NCBI RefSeq assembly: GCF_003990725.2
Contig: NZ_CP030064.1
Location: forward strand, 2,604,001-2,668,000
Length of the DNA: 64,000 bases
Reading direction: 5' to 3'
From: Halorubrum sp. PV6
GTDB lineage: Archaea > Halobacteriota > Halobacteria > Halobacteriales > Haloferacaceae
Below the pieces are notes generated by a model, which saw only the letters and a program-made list of their open reading frames with translations, searched no databases and had not been told where the DNA came from. A program made the position numbers and the translations under genes. Positions 8,591-17,463 of the stretch are shown here, piece after piece (positions within the stretch are counted from its first letter, which is position 1; every line of letters starts with the position of its first letter).

Positions 8591-9775
8591 ATGCGTGGAA
8601 TCAAGGTCGGGACGGCGCTGGGAATCCCGATCAGGCTCAACTGGACGTTTCTGATCGTACTGCCGCTTTTCGCCTATCTCATCGGCTCGCAGGTCGGCAT
8701 GATCGCCGGGGTGATGAACGACGCGTTCGGCGCCGGCATCGACCCCGCCGCGGTCGGCGCGGGTATCACCCCGTGGACGCTCGGGTTGGCGGCCGCCCTC
8801 GGGCTGTTCGGCGGCGTCCTCCTCCACGAGTTCGGCCACTCGATCGTCGCCATGCGGTACGGCTACGAGATCGAATCGATCACGCTGTGGCTGCTCGGCG
8901 GGATCGCGAGCTTCGCCGAGTTCCCCGAAGACTGGAAACACGAGTTCTGGATCGCGATCGCCGGCCCGCTCGTCAGCGTCGGGGTCGGCGCCGTCTGTTA
9001 CGTGGTGTTCCAACTCGCGCCGAGCGGCGCGAACGCCGTGCTGTTCGTCTTCGGCTACCTGGCGCTGTTAAACGTCGTCCTCGCGGTGTTCAACATGCTG
9101 CCCGCGTTCCCGATGGACGGCGGGCGCGTCCTCCGAGCGATCCTCGCGCGGAACCAGCCGCACGCGCAGGCGACCCAGCGCGCCGCGGCGGTCGGGAAGG
9201 TGTTCGCCTTCTTCATGGGGCTTCTCGGCGTGTTCACGTTCCAACTGCTGTTGATCGTGTTGGCCTTCTTCGTGTACATCGCCGCCTCGGGCGAGGCCCA
9301 GCAGACGACGCTGAGAGCGGCCTTCGAGGACGTGACCGTCGCCGACGTGATGACTCCTCGGGAGGAACTCCACACCGTCACCGAAGACACCTCGGTGGCG
9401 ACGCTGATGAACCGGATGTTCGAGGAGCGTCACACCGGCTATCCCGTGATCCACGGCGACAGCCTCGTCGGGATGGTGACGCTGGCCGACGCCCGCTCGA
9501 TCAGAGAGGTCGAGCGCGACGCCTACCAGGTGAGCGACGTGATGGAGACGCAGTTGGTCGGCGTCGGCCCCGAGACCGACGCGATGACCGCGCTACAGAC
9601 GATGCAGGAACACGGCGTCGGGCGGCTCCCGGTGGTCGACCGGCAGGAGCAGCTGGTCGGGCTCATCTCGCGGTCGGACCTGATGACCGCGTTCAACATC
9701 ATCCAGACGGGCGGCACGCCGAGTATCATCACCGGCCGGCGACAGCAGTCCGACGGCGGCCCCGGCGTGTTCTGA
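8591..9775 (+). CDS. Site-2 protease (M50) with tandem CBS domains
   Basis: 394 residues. The membrane part (about 1-225) has the zinc motif LLHEFGHSIVA (HExxH) near residue 80 and the second-site motif MLPAFPMDGGRVLRA, both diagnostic of S2P-like intramembrane metalloproteases. Two CBS domains follow (about 245-380: DVMTPREELHTVTED... and DVMETQLVGVGPETD...), as in the archaeal and bacterial SpoIVFB/Rv-type branch with C-terminal CBS pairs that bind adenine nucleotides. It probably cleaves transmembrane regulatory proteins in response to cellular energy status; that link is inference from the CBS domains. It is monocistronic, with a start at ATG 8591. Confidence 0.93.
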   Translation: MRGIKVGTALGIPIRLNWTFLIVLPLFAYLIGSQVGMIAGVMNDAFGAGIDPAAVGAGITPWTLGLAAALGLFGGVLLHEFGHSIVAMRYGYEIESITLWLLGGIASFAEFPEDWKHEFWIAIAGPLVSVGVGAVCYVVFQLAPSGANAVLFVFGYLALLNVVLAVFNMLPAFPMDGGRVLRAILARNQPHAQATQRAAAVGKVFAFFMGLLGVFTFQLLLIVLAFFVYIAASGEAQQTTLRAAFEDVTVADVMTPREELHTVTEDTSVATLMNRMFEERHTGYPVIHGDSLVGMVTLADARSIREVERDAYQVSDVMETQLVGVGPETDAMTALQTMQEHGVGRLPVVDRQEQLVGLISRSDLMTAFNIIQTGGTPSIITGRRQQSDGGPGVF

Positions 9776-9785
9776 CCGGCAGTGA

Positions 9786-9838
9786 GTAATCACTGAATCG
9801 GCATTACGTAGTCACTAAATTGGCATTACGTAGTCACT
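9786..9838. repeat. 22-bp tandem repeat, about 2.4 units
   Basis: The segment gcattacgtagtcact occurs at 9801-9816 and again at 9823-9838, a 22-base period. A third partial copy, gtaatcact at 9786-9794, aligns with gtagtcact at the same period with one difference. It sits just downstream of the M50 protease stop and faces the end of the next minus-strand gene, in a locally AT-rich pocket. Confidence 0.75.
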
Positions 9839-9870
9839 GGACCGGGCGTCGGTGACCCGCCGTGACCGCC

Positions 9871-10074
9871 TCACTCGCCGTCGGCGTTCGCGAAGAACTC
9901 CACGTCGCCGGCGATGATCGCGCTTCCGATCACCGCCACGCCGACGAGGGTGGCGACGACGAGCGTCGTCAGCGTCACGCCGAACGCGTCGCCACCGATG
10001 GAGACGCCGACGAACGCGCCGACAGACCCGCCCACGCCGCCAGCGATGACCGCAAGCGTCTGCGCCTCGCTCAT
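9871..10074 (-). CDS. Small two-helix membrane protein
   Basis: 67 residues with two hydrophobic segments (about 6-28, glycine-rich, and 33-55) and an acidic tail. The glycine-rich first helix (GGVGGSVGAFVGVSIGG) may pack tightly with itself or a partner. No domain is recognised. A good ATG at 10074 and haloarchaeal codon use make it a likely real gene, although short. It stands alone between the M50 protease and larE, so context gives no hint of function. Confidence 0.6.
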   Translation of the reverse strand: MSEAQTLAVIAGGVGGSVGAFVGVSIGGDAFGVTLTTLVVATLVGVAVIGSAIIAGDVEFFANADGE

Positions 10075-10182
10075 AGGTGTCGATTTCCCAACAGCGGTGA
10101 TAAGCGTTCGCGTCAGGTTCTCTCCGGTGATAACGGGGGCTGACGGGCGCGGCGCGAGGGGCGCCCGGCGACCGCGGCCGGC

Positions 10183-11127
10183 TCAGCGCGGGTACTGGCG
10201 GCCGAGGTCGGGAGCGGAGTCGTCGGACCCGGCGTGGGCGTCGTCGCCCTCGGCCTCCGCGGCGCCCTCGGCCTCGCTCTCGCCGTCCGGGCTCACGCTG
10301 CCGGTGCGGTAGCCGGCCATGTCGAGGGTCACGTAGTCGAACCCCACGTCGGTGAGGTGTTCGTGGACCGCGTCGGCGAAGGCCGGGTCGAGCGCGCGCT
10401 CCAGTTCGTCGGGGGCGATCTCGACGCGGGCGAGCCCGTCGTGGTCGCGGACGCGGAACCCCTCGAACCCCCACTCGCGGAGCACGCGCTCGGCCTTCTC
10501 GACGCGCGTCAGCCGCGCCTTCGTCACCTCCAGTCCGGTCGGGATTCGGGAGGAGAGACACGCCATCGACGGTTTATCCGCGACCGACAGCCCGTACGCG
10601 TCGGCGACGGCCCGCACGTCGTCTTTGGTGAGTCCCGCCTCCAAGAGCGGCGAGACCACGTCCAGTTCCTCGACCGCGCGGAGGCCGGGGCGGTGGCCCT
10701 CGCCCGGATCGTCGGCGTTCGTCCCGTCACAGACCGTCTCGATGCCCAGCTCCGCGGCCGTCTCGTACATCCGACCGAGCCGCATCGTGCGGCAGTGGTA
10801 ACAGCGTTCGCCGTCGTTGGCGACGAAGTTCGGGTCGTCGAGCTCGGAGAAGGTGACCACCTCGTGGGAGATCCCGATCTCGTCGGCGACCCGCTTCGCG
10901 TCGTCGAGCTCCGCGGCCGGCAGCGTCTCGCTCCGGGCCGTACAGGCGACCGCGTCGTCGCCGAGCACGTCGGACGCGAGCGCCGCGACGACCGCGGAGT
11001 CCACGCCGCCCGAGAACGCCACGAGGACGGCGTCGCGCTCGGCGAGCGCGTCGCGGGCGGTCGCCGCTTTCGCCGCCGTCTCCGGAGCGAGGTCGCTGTC
11101 GGCGGCGGCGAGGGGGTGCTGACTCAT
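10183..11127 (-). CDS. larE: LarE, ATP-dependent sulfur transferase for the nickel-pincer cofactor
   Basis: 314 residues. The PP-loop FSGGVDSAVVAAL near residue 39 adenylates the substrate carboxylate. LarE inserts sulfur into pyridinium-3,5-biscarboxylic acid mononucleotide made by LarB. The cysteine in MACLSSRIPTG (residue 190) matches the sacrificial Cys of the Lactiplantibacillus enzyme. In addition ERCYHCR supplies a CxxC, so three cysteines could instead hold a [4Fe-4S] cluster, as described for some LarE proteins. The C-terminal 45 residues are acidic low-complexity sequence. larB is 34 kb away at 44406; larC is not in the window. The start ATG at 11127 gives a short acidic leader before the PP-loop domain. 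Confidence 0.85.
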   Translation of the reverse strand: MSQHPLAAADSDLAPETAAKAATARDALAERDAVLVAFSGGVDSAVVAALASDVLGDDAVACTARSETLPAAELDDAKRVADEIGISHEVVTFSELDDPNFVANDGERCYHCRTMRLGRMYETAAELGIETVCDGTNADDPGEGHRPGLRAVEELDVVSPLLEAGLTKDDVRAVADAYGLSVADKPSMACLSSRIPTGLEVTKARLTRVEKAERVLREWGFEGFRVRDHDGLARVEIAPDELERALDPAFADAVHEHLTDVGFDYVTLDMAGYRTGSVSPDGESEAEGAAEAEGDDAHAGSDDSAPDLGRQYPR

Positions 11128-11239
11128 GCCACCGGGTTCGTGGGCGGCGCGAAAAAGCGCGTCGGCCGCGGCCGTTCGGGATCTCGGGGCGCCTTCGACC
11201 CCCTATCCTTTTGCGCGTAGCCGCGATACCCGCGAGTGA

Positions 11240-13234
11240 ATGGAGTTAGAGGCGATCCCCGGCGTCGGCGCGAAGACGGCCGCGTCGCTCCGCGAGCTCG
11301 ACGACCCGGTGGCGACCGTCGAATCCGGCGACGTGGCAGCGATCGCTCGCGCGCCGGGCGTGAACGAGGCGCGGGCCGCCCGCATCGCCCGCGGCGCGAT
11401 CCGGCGGCGACACGGCGACGACGGGCGGGTGTTGGCGACCGATCGCGCCCGCGAGGTGTACCGCTCGGCGATCGATCTCCTGCGCGAGCGCACCGTCACC
11501 GACTACGCCGCGAAGCGGCTGGAGACGTTCTACCCGAGTGCGGCGGCCTCGCGGATCGAGGAGGCGCAGGCGTTCGTCGAGTCGGCGGTCGAGCGCGAGC
11601 CCGCTCCCGCGGTCCGGGAGGCGCTCGCCGGGGTCGAACCCCTCGTCGACCCGAAGACAGTCCGGGTCCGCGACCGCTGTCTCGCGACGGCCGACGCCGA
11701 GACGCTCGCCCGCGCGGAGTCCGCGGTGCCGGAGCTGTCGGTCGAGACCGTCGACGATGCCCGCGACGTCTCCGAGCTGGCGCGGTCGTACGCGACCGTG
11801 ATCGTCTTAGACGAGTCGTTCGCCGGGCTCGACGTGGACGGCGACGTGCACGTCCGGCCGGACGCACTTGAGAACCCGGCCGAGACCGTCCCCGAGCGCC
11901 TGCTCGCCTTTTTCGCCGCGAACCGCGAGCGGCTGGCGGCGGCGGCGGCGGTCCACGAGGCGGCGGACCTCGCTCCGGCCGCCGACCTCGACGCGCTCCG
12001 AGGCGCGCTCGACCGGCTCGACGACGACGGGACGATCGTCGGCGACGCGGAACTCGAACGGCTGACGGCCGCCGTCGACGACTTAGACGCCGCGGTGTCG
12101 ACCGCGGAGTCCGTCGCCGACGACCGGCTGCGCGACGCGATCCGCGAGCGCGACGTGACCATCGAGGGGACCGACTTCCTCTCCCTCGTCGAGCAGGGCG
12201 CGCGGGTCGACTCGCTGCTCGACCGGGAGCTCGCGGACGAGTACGACGCCGCAATCGAGCGCGCCCGCGAACACCTAGTCGACGCGCTCCGGCTCGAACC
12301 GGACGAAGCGGAGCTGGCCGCGCGGGTCTTCGGCGACGACCCCTCGTTCCCGGTCGAACACGACGAGACCGCGGTGTCGCGGCTCCGCACGGAGCTTTCG
12401 GCGGCGCGCGACCGGCGGGCCGCCCGCCTGAAAGCGGAGCTCGCGACCGACCTCGGCGCGCTCAGAGAGCCGGTCGAGGAGTTGGTGCGGGACGCCCTCG
12501 AACTCGACGTGGAGCTCGCCGTCGCGCGGTTCGCCCGCGACTTCGACTGCGTGCTGCCCGACGTGGTCGGGCCGGACGCGGCGGGGGCGGAAGGCGGCGG
12601 GTTTCGGATCGAGGGCGGGCGCTCCCCGCTCCTCGACGTCGACTTCAGCGAGGCCGAACCGATCGACTACGGGGTGTCGGGCGCGACGCTCCTCTCCGGC
12701 GTTAACTCCGGCGGGAAGACCTCGACGCTCGATCTGGTCGCGCTCGTGGTCGTCTTAGCGCAGATGGGGATGCCCGTTCCCGCGAAGTCGGCGACCGTCG
12801 AGCGGTTCGAAGAGGTCCACTACTACGCGAAATCGCAGGGCACCCTCGACGCGGGCGCGTTCGAGGCGACGCTCCGGGACTTCGGCGACCTCGTCGAGGG
12901 CGCGGACGGGCGGCTCGTGTTGGTCGACGAACTCGAATCGATCACGGAGCCGGGCGCCTCGGCGAAGATCATCGCGGGGATCCTCGAAGCGCTCGACGAA
13001 CAGGACGCCACCGCCGTCTTCGTCTCGCACCTCGCGCGGGAGATCCGCGACGCCGCCGACTTCGCGGTCGCCGTCGACGGCATCGAGGCGGCCGGGCTCG
13101 TCGACGGCGAACTCGAGGTGAACCGCTCGCCGCGAAAGGGGCACCTCGCGCGGTCGACGCCGGAGCTCATCGTCGAGAAACTCGCCGGCGACCGCGACAG
13201 CGACTTCTACGAGGCGCTGTTAGAGAAGTTCTGA
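11240..13234 (+). CDS. MutS-like ATPase with N-terminal helix-hairpin-helix
   Basis: 664 residues. The N-terminus (about 1-55) has two helix-hairpin-helix-like repeats, LEAIPGVGAKTAASLREL and IARAPGVNEARAARIA. A long helical, Glu/Arg-rich region follows (about 150-450), then a MutS-type ABC ATPase: Walker A SGVNSGGKTST near residue 487, the MutS segment MGMPVPAKSATVERFEEVHYYAKSQG (interrupted here for length), Walker B LVLVDELESIT near 558, and VFVSHLAREI. The classical MutS mismatch-binding domain I (with Phe-x-Glu) is absent, as is a Smr nuclease domain. It therefore resembles the MutS5/MutS2 branch found in haloarchaea, which acts in recombination or other DNA transactions rather than simple mismatch recognition. 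Alone in its transcription unit. Confidence 0.8.
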   Translation: MELEAIPGVGAKTAASLRELDDPVATVESGDVAAIARAPGVNEARAARIARGAIRRRHGDDGRVLATDRAREVYRSAIDLLRERTVTDYAAKRLETFYPSAAASRIEEAQAFVESAVEREPAPAVREALAGVEPLVDPKTVRVRDRCLATADAETLARAESAVPELSVETVDDARDVSELARSYATVIVLDESFAGLDVDGDVHVRPDALENPAETVPERLLAFFAANRERLAAAAAVHEAADLAPAADLDALRGALDRLDDDGTIVGDAELERLTAAVDDLDAAVSTAESVADDRLRDAIRERDVTIEGTDFLSLVEQGARVDSLLDRELADEYDAAIERAREHLVDALRLEPDEAELAARVFGDDPSFPVEHDETAVSRLRTELSAARDRRAARLKAELATDLGALREPVEELVRDALELDVELAVARFARDFDCVLPDVVGPDAAGAEGGGFRIEGGRSPLLDVDFSEAEPIDYGVSGATLLSGVNSGGKTSTLDLVALVVVLAQMGMPVPAKSATVERFEEVHYYAKSQGTLDAGAFEATLRDFGDLVEGADGRLVLVDELESITEPGASAKIIAGILEALDEQDATAVFVSHLAREIRDAADFAVAVDGIEAAGLVDGELEVNRSPRKGHLARSTPELIVEKLAGDRDSDFYEALLEKF

Positions 13235-13306
13235 GGCGGAGGGCGTCCGGGTGAGCCGAAAACCGGTCGTAGCAGTACGCTTATTATCTATTCTGTCAAT
13301 TATTAG

Positions 13307-14335
13307 GTGTTGACCGATTCGATCATCGCCGAGTTCGGGGCCGTCGTCGATTTTAGTCGTTCGACGAGCGGCGCGCCGAGTCGCGGGCGCATCGCGATGA
13401 CGCCCGCACAGATCCGCGTCCGGTCCGGGGAGGTGACGCGCCGGATCGACGTCGACGAGGTCTTCGACATCGTGCGGGACGTCTCGATGGCCGCCGCCGC
13501 CGACTCGACTGAGACCGTCACGCTCGCGTTCGACAGCGGCGGTCGGCGCGAGACGCTCGCCGTGCAGGCCGACGCCGCGACGCTCGTGAAGTTCCAGCGC
13601 CTGCTCTTCCGGCAGCTGCTCGTCGACGCGGCGGTGTCCGTCGCCCACCGGCGCGCGGACGACCAGACCGACGACAGGCGGCCCTGCCGGCTCGCCGTCT
13701 CGGCCACGGAGATACGGTTCGAACCGACGGACGGCGGCGACCGGATCACCGTCCACCGGGACGATGTCACCCGGTTCAGCCTCTCGGGGACCGACGCGCC
13801 GGCGGTCGTCCTGTACCTGAGCGCGGCGGACCGGGCGGAGCGGCTCGGCGTCCGGTTCCCGTCGTTCCGCCTGTTGAACCTCTTCGGGCGGTACCTCCGC
13901 GCCGACCTGCTCGCGGTCGACGCGCTCGGGTCGGTGTCGGACGGGAGCGGCGCCATCGAGGTGCTGCTCGTCGACGACGACGAGCAGAGCCGCGAGATGA
14001 CCCGCGTATTCTTAAGCGAACAGTCGGACCGGCTCTCGATAACCGAGGCTGAGAGCCCGCTTGCGGCGCTCGAACGGCTCTCCGACCCGCGTCGCGCGGC
14101 GCGGATCGACTGTATCGTCAGCGACTACAAGATGCCGGAGATGGACGGCATCGAGTTCCTCAGCGCCGTCCGGGACCGCCATCCGACGCTCCCCTTTATC
14201 CTGTACACCGGGCGGGGCAGCGAGACGGTAGCGAAGAAGGCGATCCTCGACGACGTGACCGACTACGTCGAGAAAGAGGTCGGCCCGAAACAGTACGAGA
14301 CGCTCGTCGAACGGATCGAGAAGGCCGTTCGGTGA
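13307..14335 (+). CDS. CheF-like domain fused to a response-regulator receiver domain
   Basis: 342 residues from GTG 13307; TTG 13310 is an alternative. Residues 1-205 follow the CheF (DUF439) pattern: DSIIAEFGAVVDF, RGRIAMTPAQIRV, a VDEVFDI segment, TVTLAFDSGGRRETLAV, and a final LLNLFGRYLRAD. CheF is the haloarchaeal adaptor that links CheY to the archaellum. From about residue 216 comes a full receiver domain: the acidic pair in LLVDDDEQS, the phosphoacceptor Asp273 in SDYKMPEMDG, the Thr in LYTGRG and the Lys in YVEKEVGP. No DNA-binding output domain follows. No other chemotaxis gene is nearby. The protein looks like CheF and CheY combined in one chain; its role in motor switching is inference. 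Confidence 0.8.
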   Translation: MLTDSIIAEFGAVVDFSRSTSGAPSRGRIAMTPAQIRVRSGEVTRRIDVDEVFDIVRDVSMAAAADSTETVTLAFDSGGRRETLAVQADAATLVKFQRLLFRQLLVDAAVSVAHRRADDQTDDRRPCRLAVSATEIRFEPTDGGDRITVHRDDVTRFSLSGTDAPAVVLYLSAADRAERLGVRFPSFRLLNLFGRYLRADLLAVDALGSVSDGSGAIEVLLVDDDEQSREMTRVFLSEQSDRLSITEAESPLAALERLSDPRRAARIDCIVSDYKMPEMDGIEFLSAVRDRHPTLPFILYTGRGSETVAKKAILDDVTDYVEKEVGPKQYETLVERIEKAVR

Positions 14336-14396
14336 CGAGCAGGGCGGTCGATACACCGGGCGGGGCGGTCGAGACGCCGGGCGGCGACCGGTGAAC

Positions 14397-17348
14397 TCAG
14401 TCGTCGTCTGCGGCAGCGGGCTTCCGGCGGTCGTCGCGAGGGCCTTCCAAGTCCACGTCCGGGAGCATGTCGCGCAGGTAGCGGCCGGTGTGTGAGTCGT
14501 CGTCGCGAGCGACCGCTTCGGGGGTGCCGGTCGCGACGAGGTCGCCGCCGCCGTCGCCGCCCTCGGGACCGAGGTCGATGACGCGGTCGGCGTTTTTCAC
14601 TAAGTCGAGCTCGTGTTCGATGACGACCACCGTGTTGCCCGCGTCGACGAGGCGGTGGAGGACGTCGATCAGCTTGCGCTCGTCCTCCTTGTGAAGCCCC
14701 GTCGTCGGCTCATCGAGGAGGTAGAGCGTGTCGCCGGTCGCCCGTTTGCCCAGTTCCTCGGCGAGTTTGACGCGCTGGGCCTCCCCGCCGGAGAGCGTGG
14801 TGGAGGGCTGGCCGAGCTCCATGTAGCCGAGCCCAACGTCTTTTAAGAGCTTGAGGCGGCGCTGGAGCCCGCGGTGGCTCTCGAAGAAGTCGTACGCCTC
14901 GTCGACGCTCATATCGAGCACGTCGGAGATGGTCGCACCTTTATACGTGACGTCGAGCGTCTCGTCGTTGTAGCGCGCGCCGCCGCACTGCTCGCAGGGG
15001 ACGTACACGTCAGAGAGGAAGTTCATCTCGATTTTGACGGTCCCCTGTCCGCCACACTCCTCGCAGCGCCCGCCCTTCACGTTGAACGAGAAGCGACCCT
15101 TCTCGTAGCCGCGGCGCTTGGAGAGTTTGGTCTCCGCGAACAGTTCGCGGACGTAATCGAACACGTCGGTGTACGTCGCGGGGTTCGAGCGCGGCGTCCG
15201 ACCGATCGGCGACTGGTCGATGAGCCGGACGGTCTCGATTTCGTCTAACCCCTCGATGGCTTCGTGGTCGCCGGGGTCGACCGACGTGTTGTCGTTCATC
15301 TCGCGGACGAGGGCCTTATAAAACACGTTGTGGACGAGCGTCGACTTCCCGGAGCCCGAGACGCCGGTGACGGTCGTCAGCGTGCCGAGCGGGATGGACA
15401 CGTCGAGATCCTTGAGGTTGTGCTGGCGGGCCCCGCGGACGACCAGTTCGCCGTCCGGATCGCGGCGCTCGTCGGGCACCGGAATCGACTTCCGACCCGC
15501 GAGGTAGTCGCCCGTGATCGACTCCTCCGCGTCGATCACGTCGTCGAAGTCGCCCTGGGCGACCACTTCTCCGCCGCGTTTGCCGGGGCCGGGACCCATG
15601 TCGATTATCTCGTCGGCGCGGCGCATCGTCTCCTCGTCGTGCTCGACGACGACGAGGGTGTTCCCGAGGTCGCGGAGCCCGGCCAGCGTGTTCAGCAGGC
15701 GGTCGTTGTCGCGCTGGTGGAGCCCGATCGACGGCTCGTCTAAGACGTACAGCACGCCGACGAGCCCCGACCCGACCTGCGTGGCGAGCCGGATGCGCTG
15801 GCTCTCACCGCCCGAGAGCGTCGACGCCTCGCGGTCGAGCGTGAGGTACTCCAACCCGACCTCCTCCATGAAGCCGAGTCGCGCGCGAATTTCTTTTAAA
15901 ATCTCCGTCGCGATGGTCGTCTCGCGCTCGTTCAGTTCGTCTTCGAGCCCCTCGAAGTGGGCGCGGGCGTCTGCGATCGACAGCTCGTTCACTTCGGTGA
16001 TCGCGGTGTCGCCGACGAGGACGTGACGAGACTGCTCTTTGAGTCGGGTCCCCGAACACTCCGGACACGTCGTAACGGCCATGTACTCCTCGATGTGGTC
16101 GCGAGCGCGCTCGGAGTCGGTCTCCACGTGGCGACGCTCCAAGTTGGGGATGACGCCCTCGAAGCGCTCGGTCTTCTCGCGGGTCCCGTTCTTCGTGGTC
16201 CACTCGAAGTGAACCAGGTCGTCGGTGCCGTAGAGGAACTGCCGCTGAATCGAATCGTCGAGCTCCTCGAAGGGGGTGTCGAGCGAGACGCCGAAGTGAT
16301 CGGCGACGTTGTCGAGTTGGCGGGAGTAGTAGGTCCGGTCGTAACTCCACGGCTCGAAGACGTGTTTGAGCGGCTGTGCGGGGTCTTCGATAACGAGGTC
16401 CTCGTCGACCTCCTTCGTCGAGCCGATCCCCTCACACTCCGGACAGGCGCCGTAGGGACTGTTAAAGGAAAACGAGCGGGTCTCGATCGCCGAGAACTGC
16501 ACGTCGGAGTTGGGGTTGCCGAGCTCCTCGGAGAACTCGACGACGAGCCGGTCGTCGCCGTCGGCGTCCGCCGCGAGCGACCCGGTCGAGCGCGCGTTCG
16601 AGGCGAACGGCACGTCGTCGGGCGGGTCCGGCACGATCAGTTTGAGCACGCCGCCCGCCTCCTCCAAGGCGGTCTCGACCGAGTCCGTGATCCGGGAGCG
16701 GGCGTCCGGCGACACCTCGATCCGGTCGACGATCACGTCGATGGTGTGGTCGTAGTTCTTGTCGAGGTCGGGGTCGTCGAGCGTCAGGTCGGTCGGCTCG
16801 CCGTCAATCTCGACGCGGGCGTACCCGTCGGCCACGAGGTCCTCGAACAAGTCCTCGAAGGCGCCCTTCTGGTCGCGGATGACCGGGGCCGCGACCTTCG
16901 CACGAGTCCCCTCGGGGAGTTTCAGGATCTGTTTGACCATATCCTGTGCCGACTGCTCACCGACTTCCTCGCCGGTGACGGGGTCGTACTGGGTGCCGAT
17001 CCGGGCGTACAGCAGCCGGAGGTAGTCGTGGAGTTCGGTGACGGTTCCCACCGTCGATCGGGGGTTGTTCGCGGCGTTCTTCTGGTCGATGGAGATGGCG
17101 GGGGAGAGCCCCTCGACGGCCTCCACCTGCGGTTTGTCCATCTGCCCGAGGAAGTTGCGGGCGTACGCCGACAGCGACTCGATGTACCGGCGCTGTCCCT
17201 CGGCGTAGACGGTGTCGAACGCGAGCGACGACTTCCCCGAGCCGGAGAGGCCGGTGACGACGGTGAACTCCTCGCGCGGGATCCGGACGTCGAGGTCCTT
17301 GAGGTTGTGCTCCTCGGCGCCGCGGACCTCGATGTAGTCCTTGCTCAT
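14397..17348 (-). CDS. uvrA: Excinuclease ABC subunit A
   Basis: 983 residues, full-length UvrA with two ABC ATPase modules. Module I has Walker [13 protein letters not shown] near residue 33, the UvrB-interaction and insertion regions, the zinc module around [14 protein letters not shown], and signature [10 protein letters not shown]. Module II has Walker [14 protein letters not shown], the zinc finger [14 protein letters not shown] with PCEQCGG, and signature [10 protein letters not shown]. UvrA dimers scan DNA for bulky lesions and load UvrB. uvrB is in the same window but 30 kb away (47204), on the other strand. The bacterial-type nucleotide excision repair system is known to be functional in haloarchaea. 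ATG 17348 gives the normal N-terminus [18 protein letters not shown]. Confidence 0.97.
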   Translation of the reverse strand: MSKDYIEVRGAEEHNLKDLDVRIPREEFTVVTGLSGSGKSSLAFDTVYAEGQRRYIESLSAYARNFLGQMDKPQVEAVEGLSPAISIDQKNAANNPRSTVGTVTELHDYLRLLYARIGTQYDPVTGEEVGEQSAQDMVKQILKLPEGTRAKVAAPVIRDQKGAFEDLFEDLVADGYARVEIDGEPTDLTLDDPDLDKNYDHTIDVIVDRIEVSPDARSRITDSVETALEEAGGVLKLIVPDPPDDVPFASNARSTGSLAADADGDDRLVVEFSEELGNPNSDVQFSAIETRSFSFNSPYGACPECEGIGSTKEVDEDLVIEDPAQPLKHVFEPWSYDRTYYSRQLDNVADHFGVSLDTPFEELDDSIQRQFLYGTDDLVHFEWTTKNGTREKTERFEGVIPNLERRHVETDSERARDHIEEYMAVTTCPECSGTRLKEQSRHVLVGDTAITEVNELSIADARAHFEGLEDELNERETTIATEILKEIRARLGFMEEVGLEYLTLDREASTLSGGESQRIRLATQVGSGLVGVLYVLDEPSIGLHQRDNDRLLNTLAGLRDLGNTLVVVEHDEETMRRADEIIDMGPGPGKRGGEVVAQGDFDDVIDAEESITGDYLAGRKSIPVPDERRDPDGELVVRGARQHNLKDLDVSIPLGTLTTVTGVSGSGKSTLVHNVFYKALVREMNDNTSVDPGDHEAIEGLDEIETVRLIDQSPIGRTPRSNPATYTDVFDYVRELFAETKLSKRRGYEKGRFSFNVKGGRCEECGGQGTVKIEMNFLSDVYVPCEQCGGARYNDETLDVTYKGATISDVLDMSVDEAYDFFESHRGLQRRLKLLKDVGLGYMELGQPSTTLSGGEAQRVKLAEELGKRATGDTLYLLDEPTTGLHKEDERKLIDVLHRLVDAGNTVVVIEHELDLVKNADRVIDLGPEGGDGGGDLVATGTPEAVARDDDSHTGRYLRDMLPDVDLEGPRDDRRKPAAADDD

Positions 17349-17463
17349 TTCTGTTCGCTCATAGCGTGCGCGCGCGGGAATACTCGTCGGTCACGGCGGT
17401 TTGACGAGTCGCGGAGGAGCGAGGTGGAACGACGCAGCCTGTCGCCGAACGCCCCCGACCGCG

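Noticed and set aside
9781-9840. CRISPR-like repeat
   Set aside because: The 22-bp units are directly adjacent with no spacers and no cas genes are present, so it is a plain tandem repeat.
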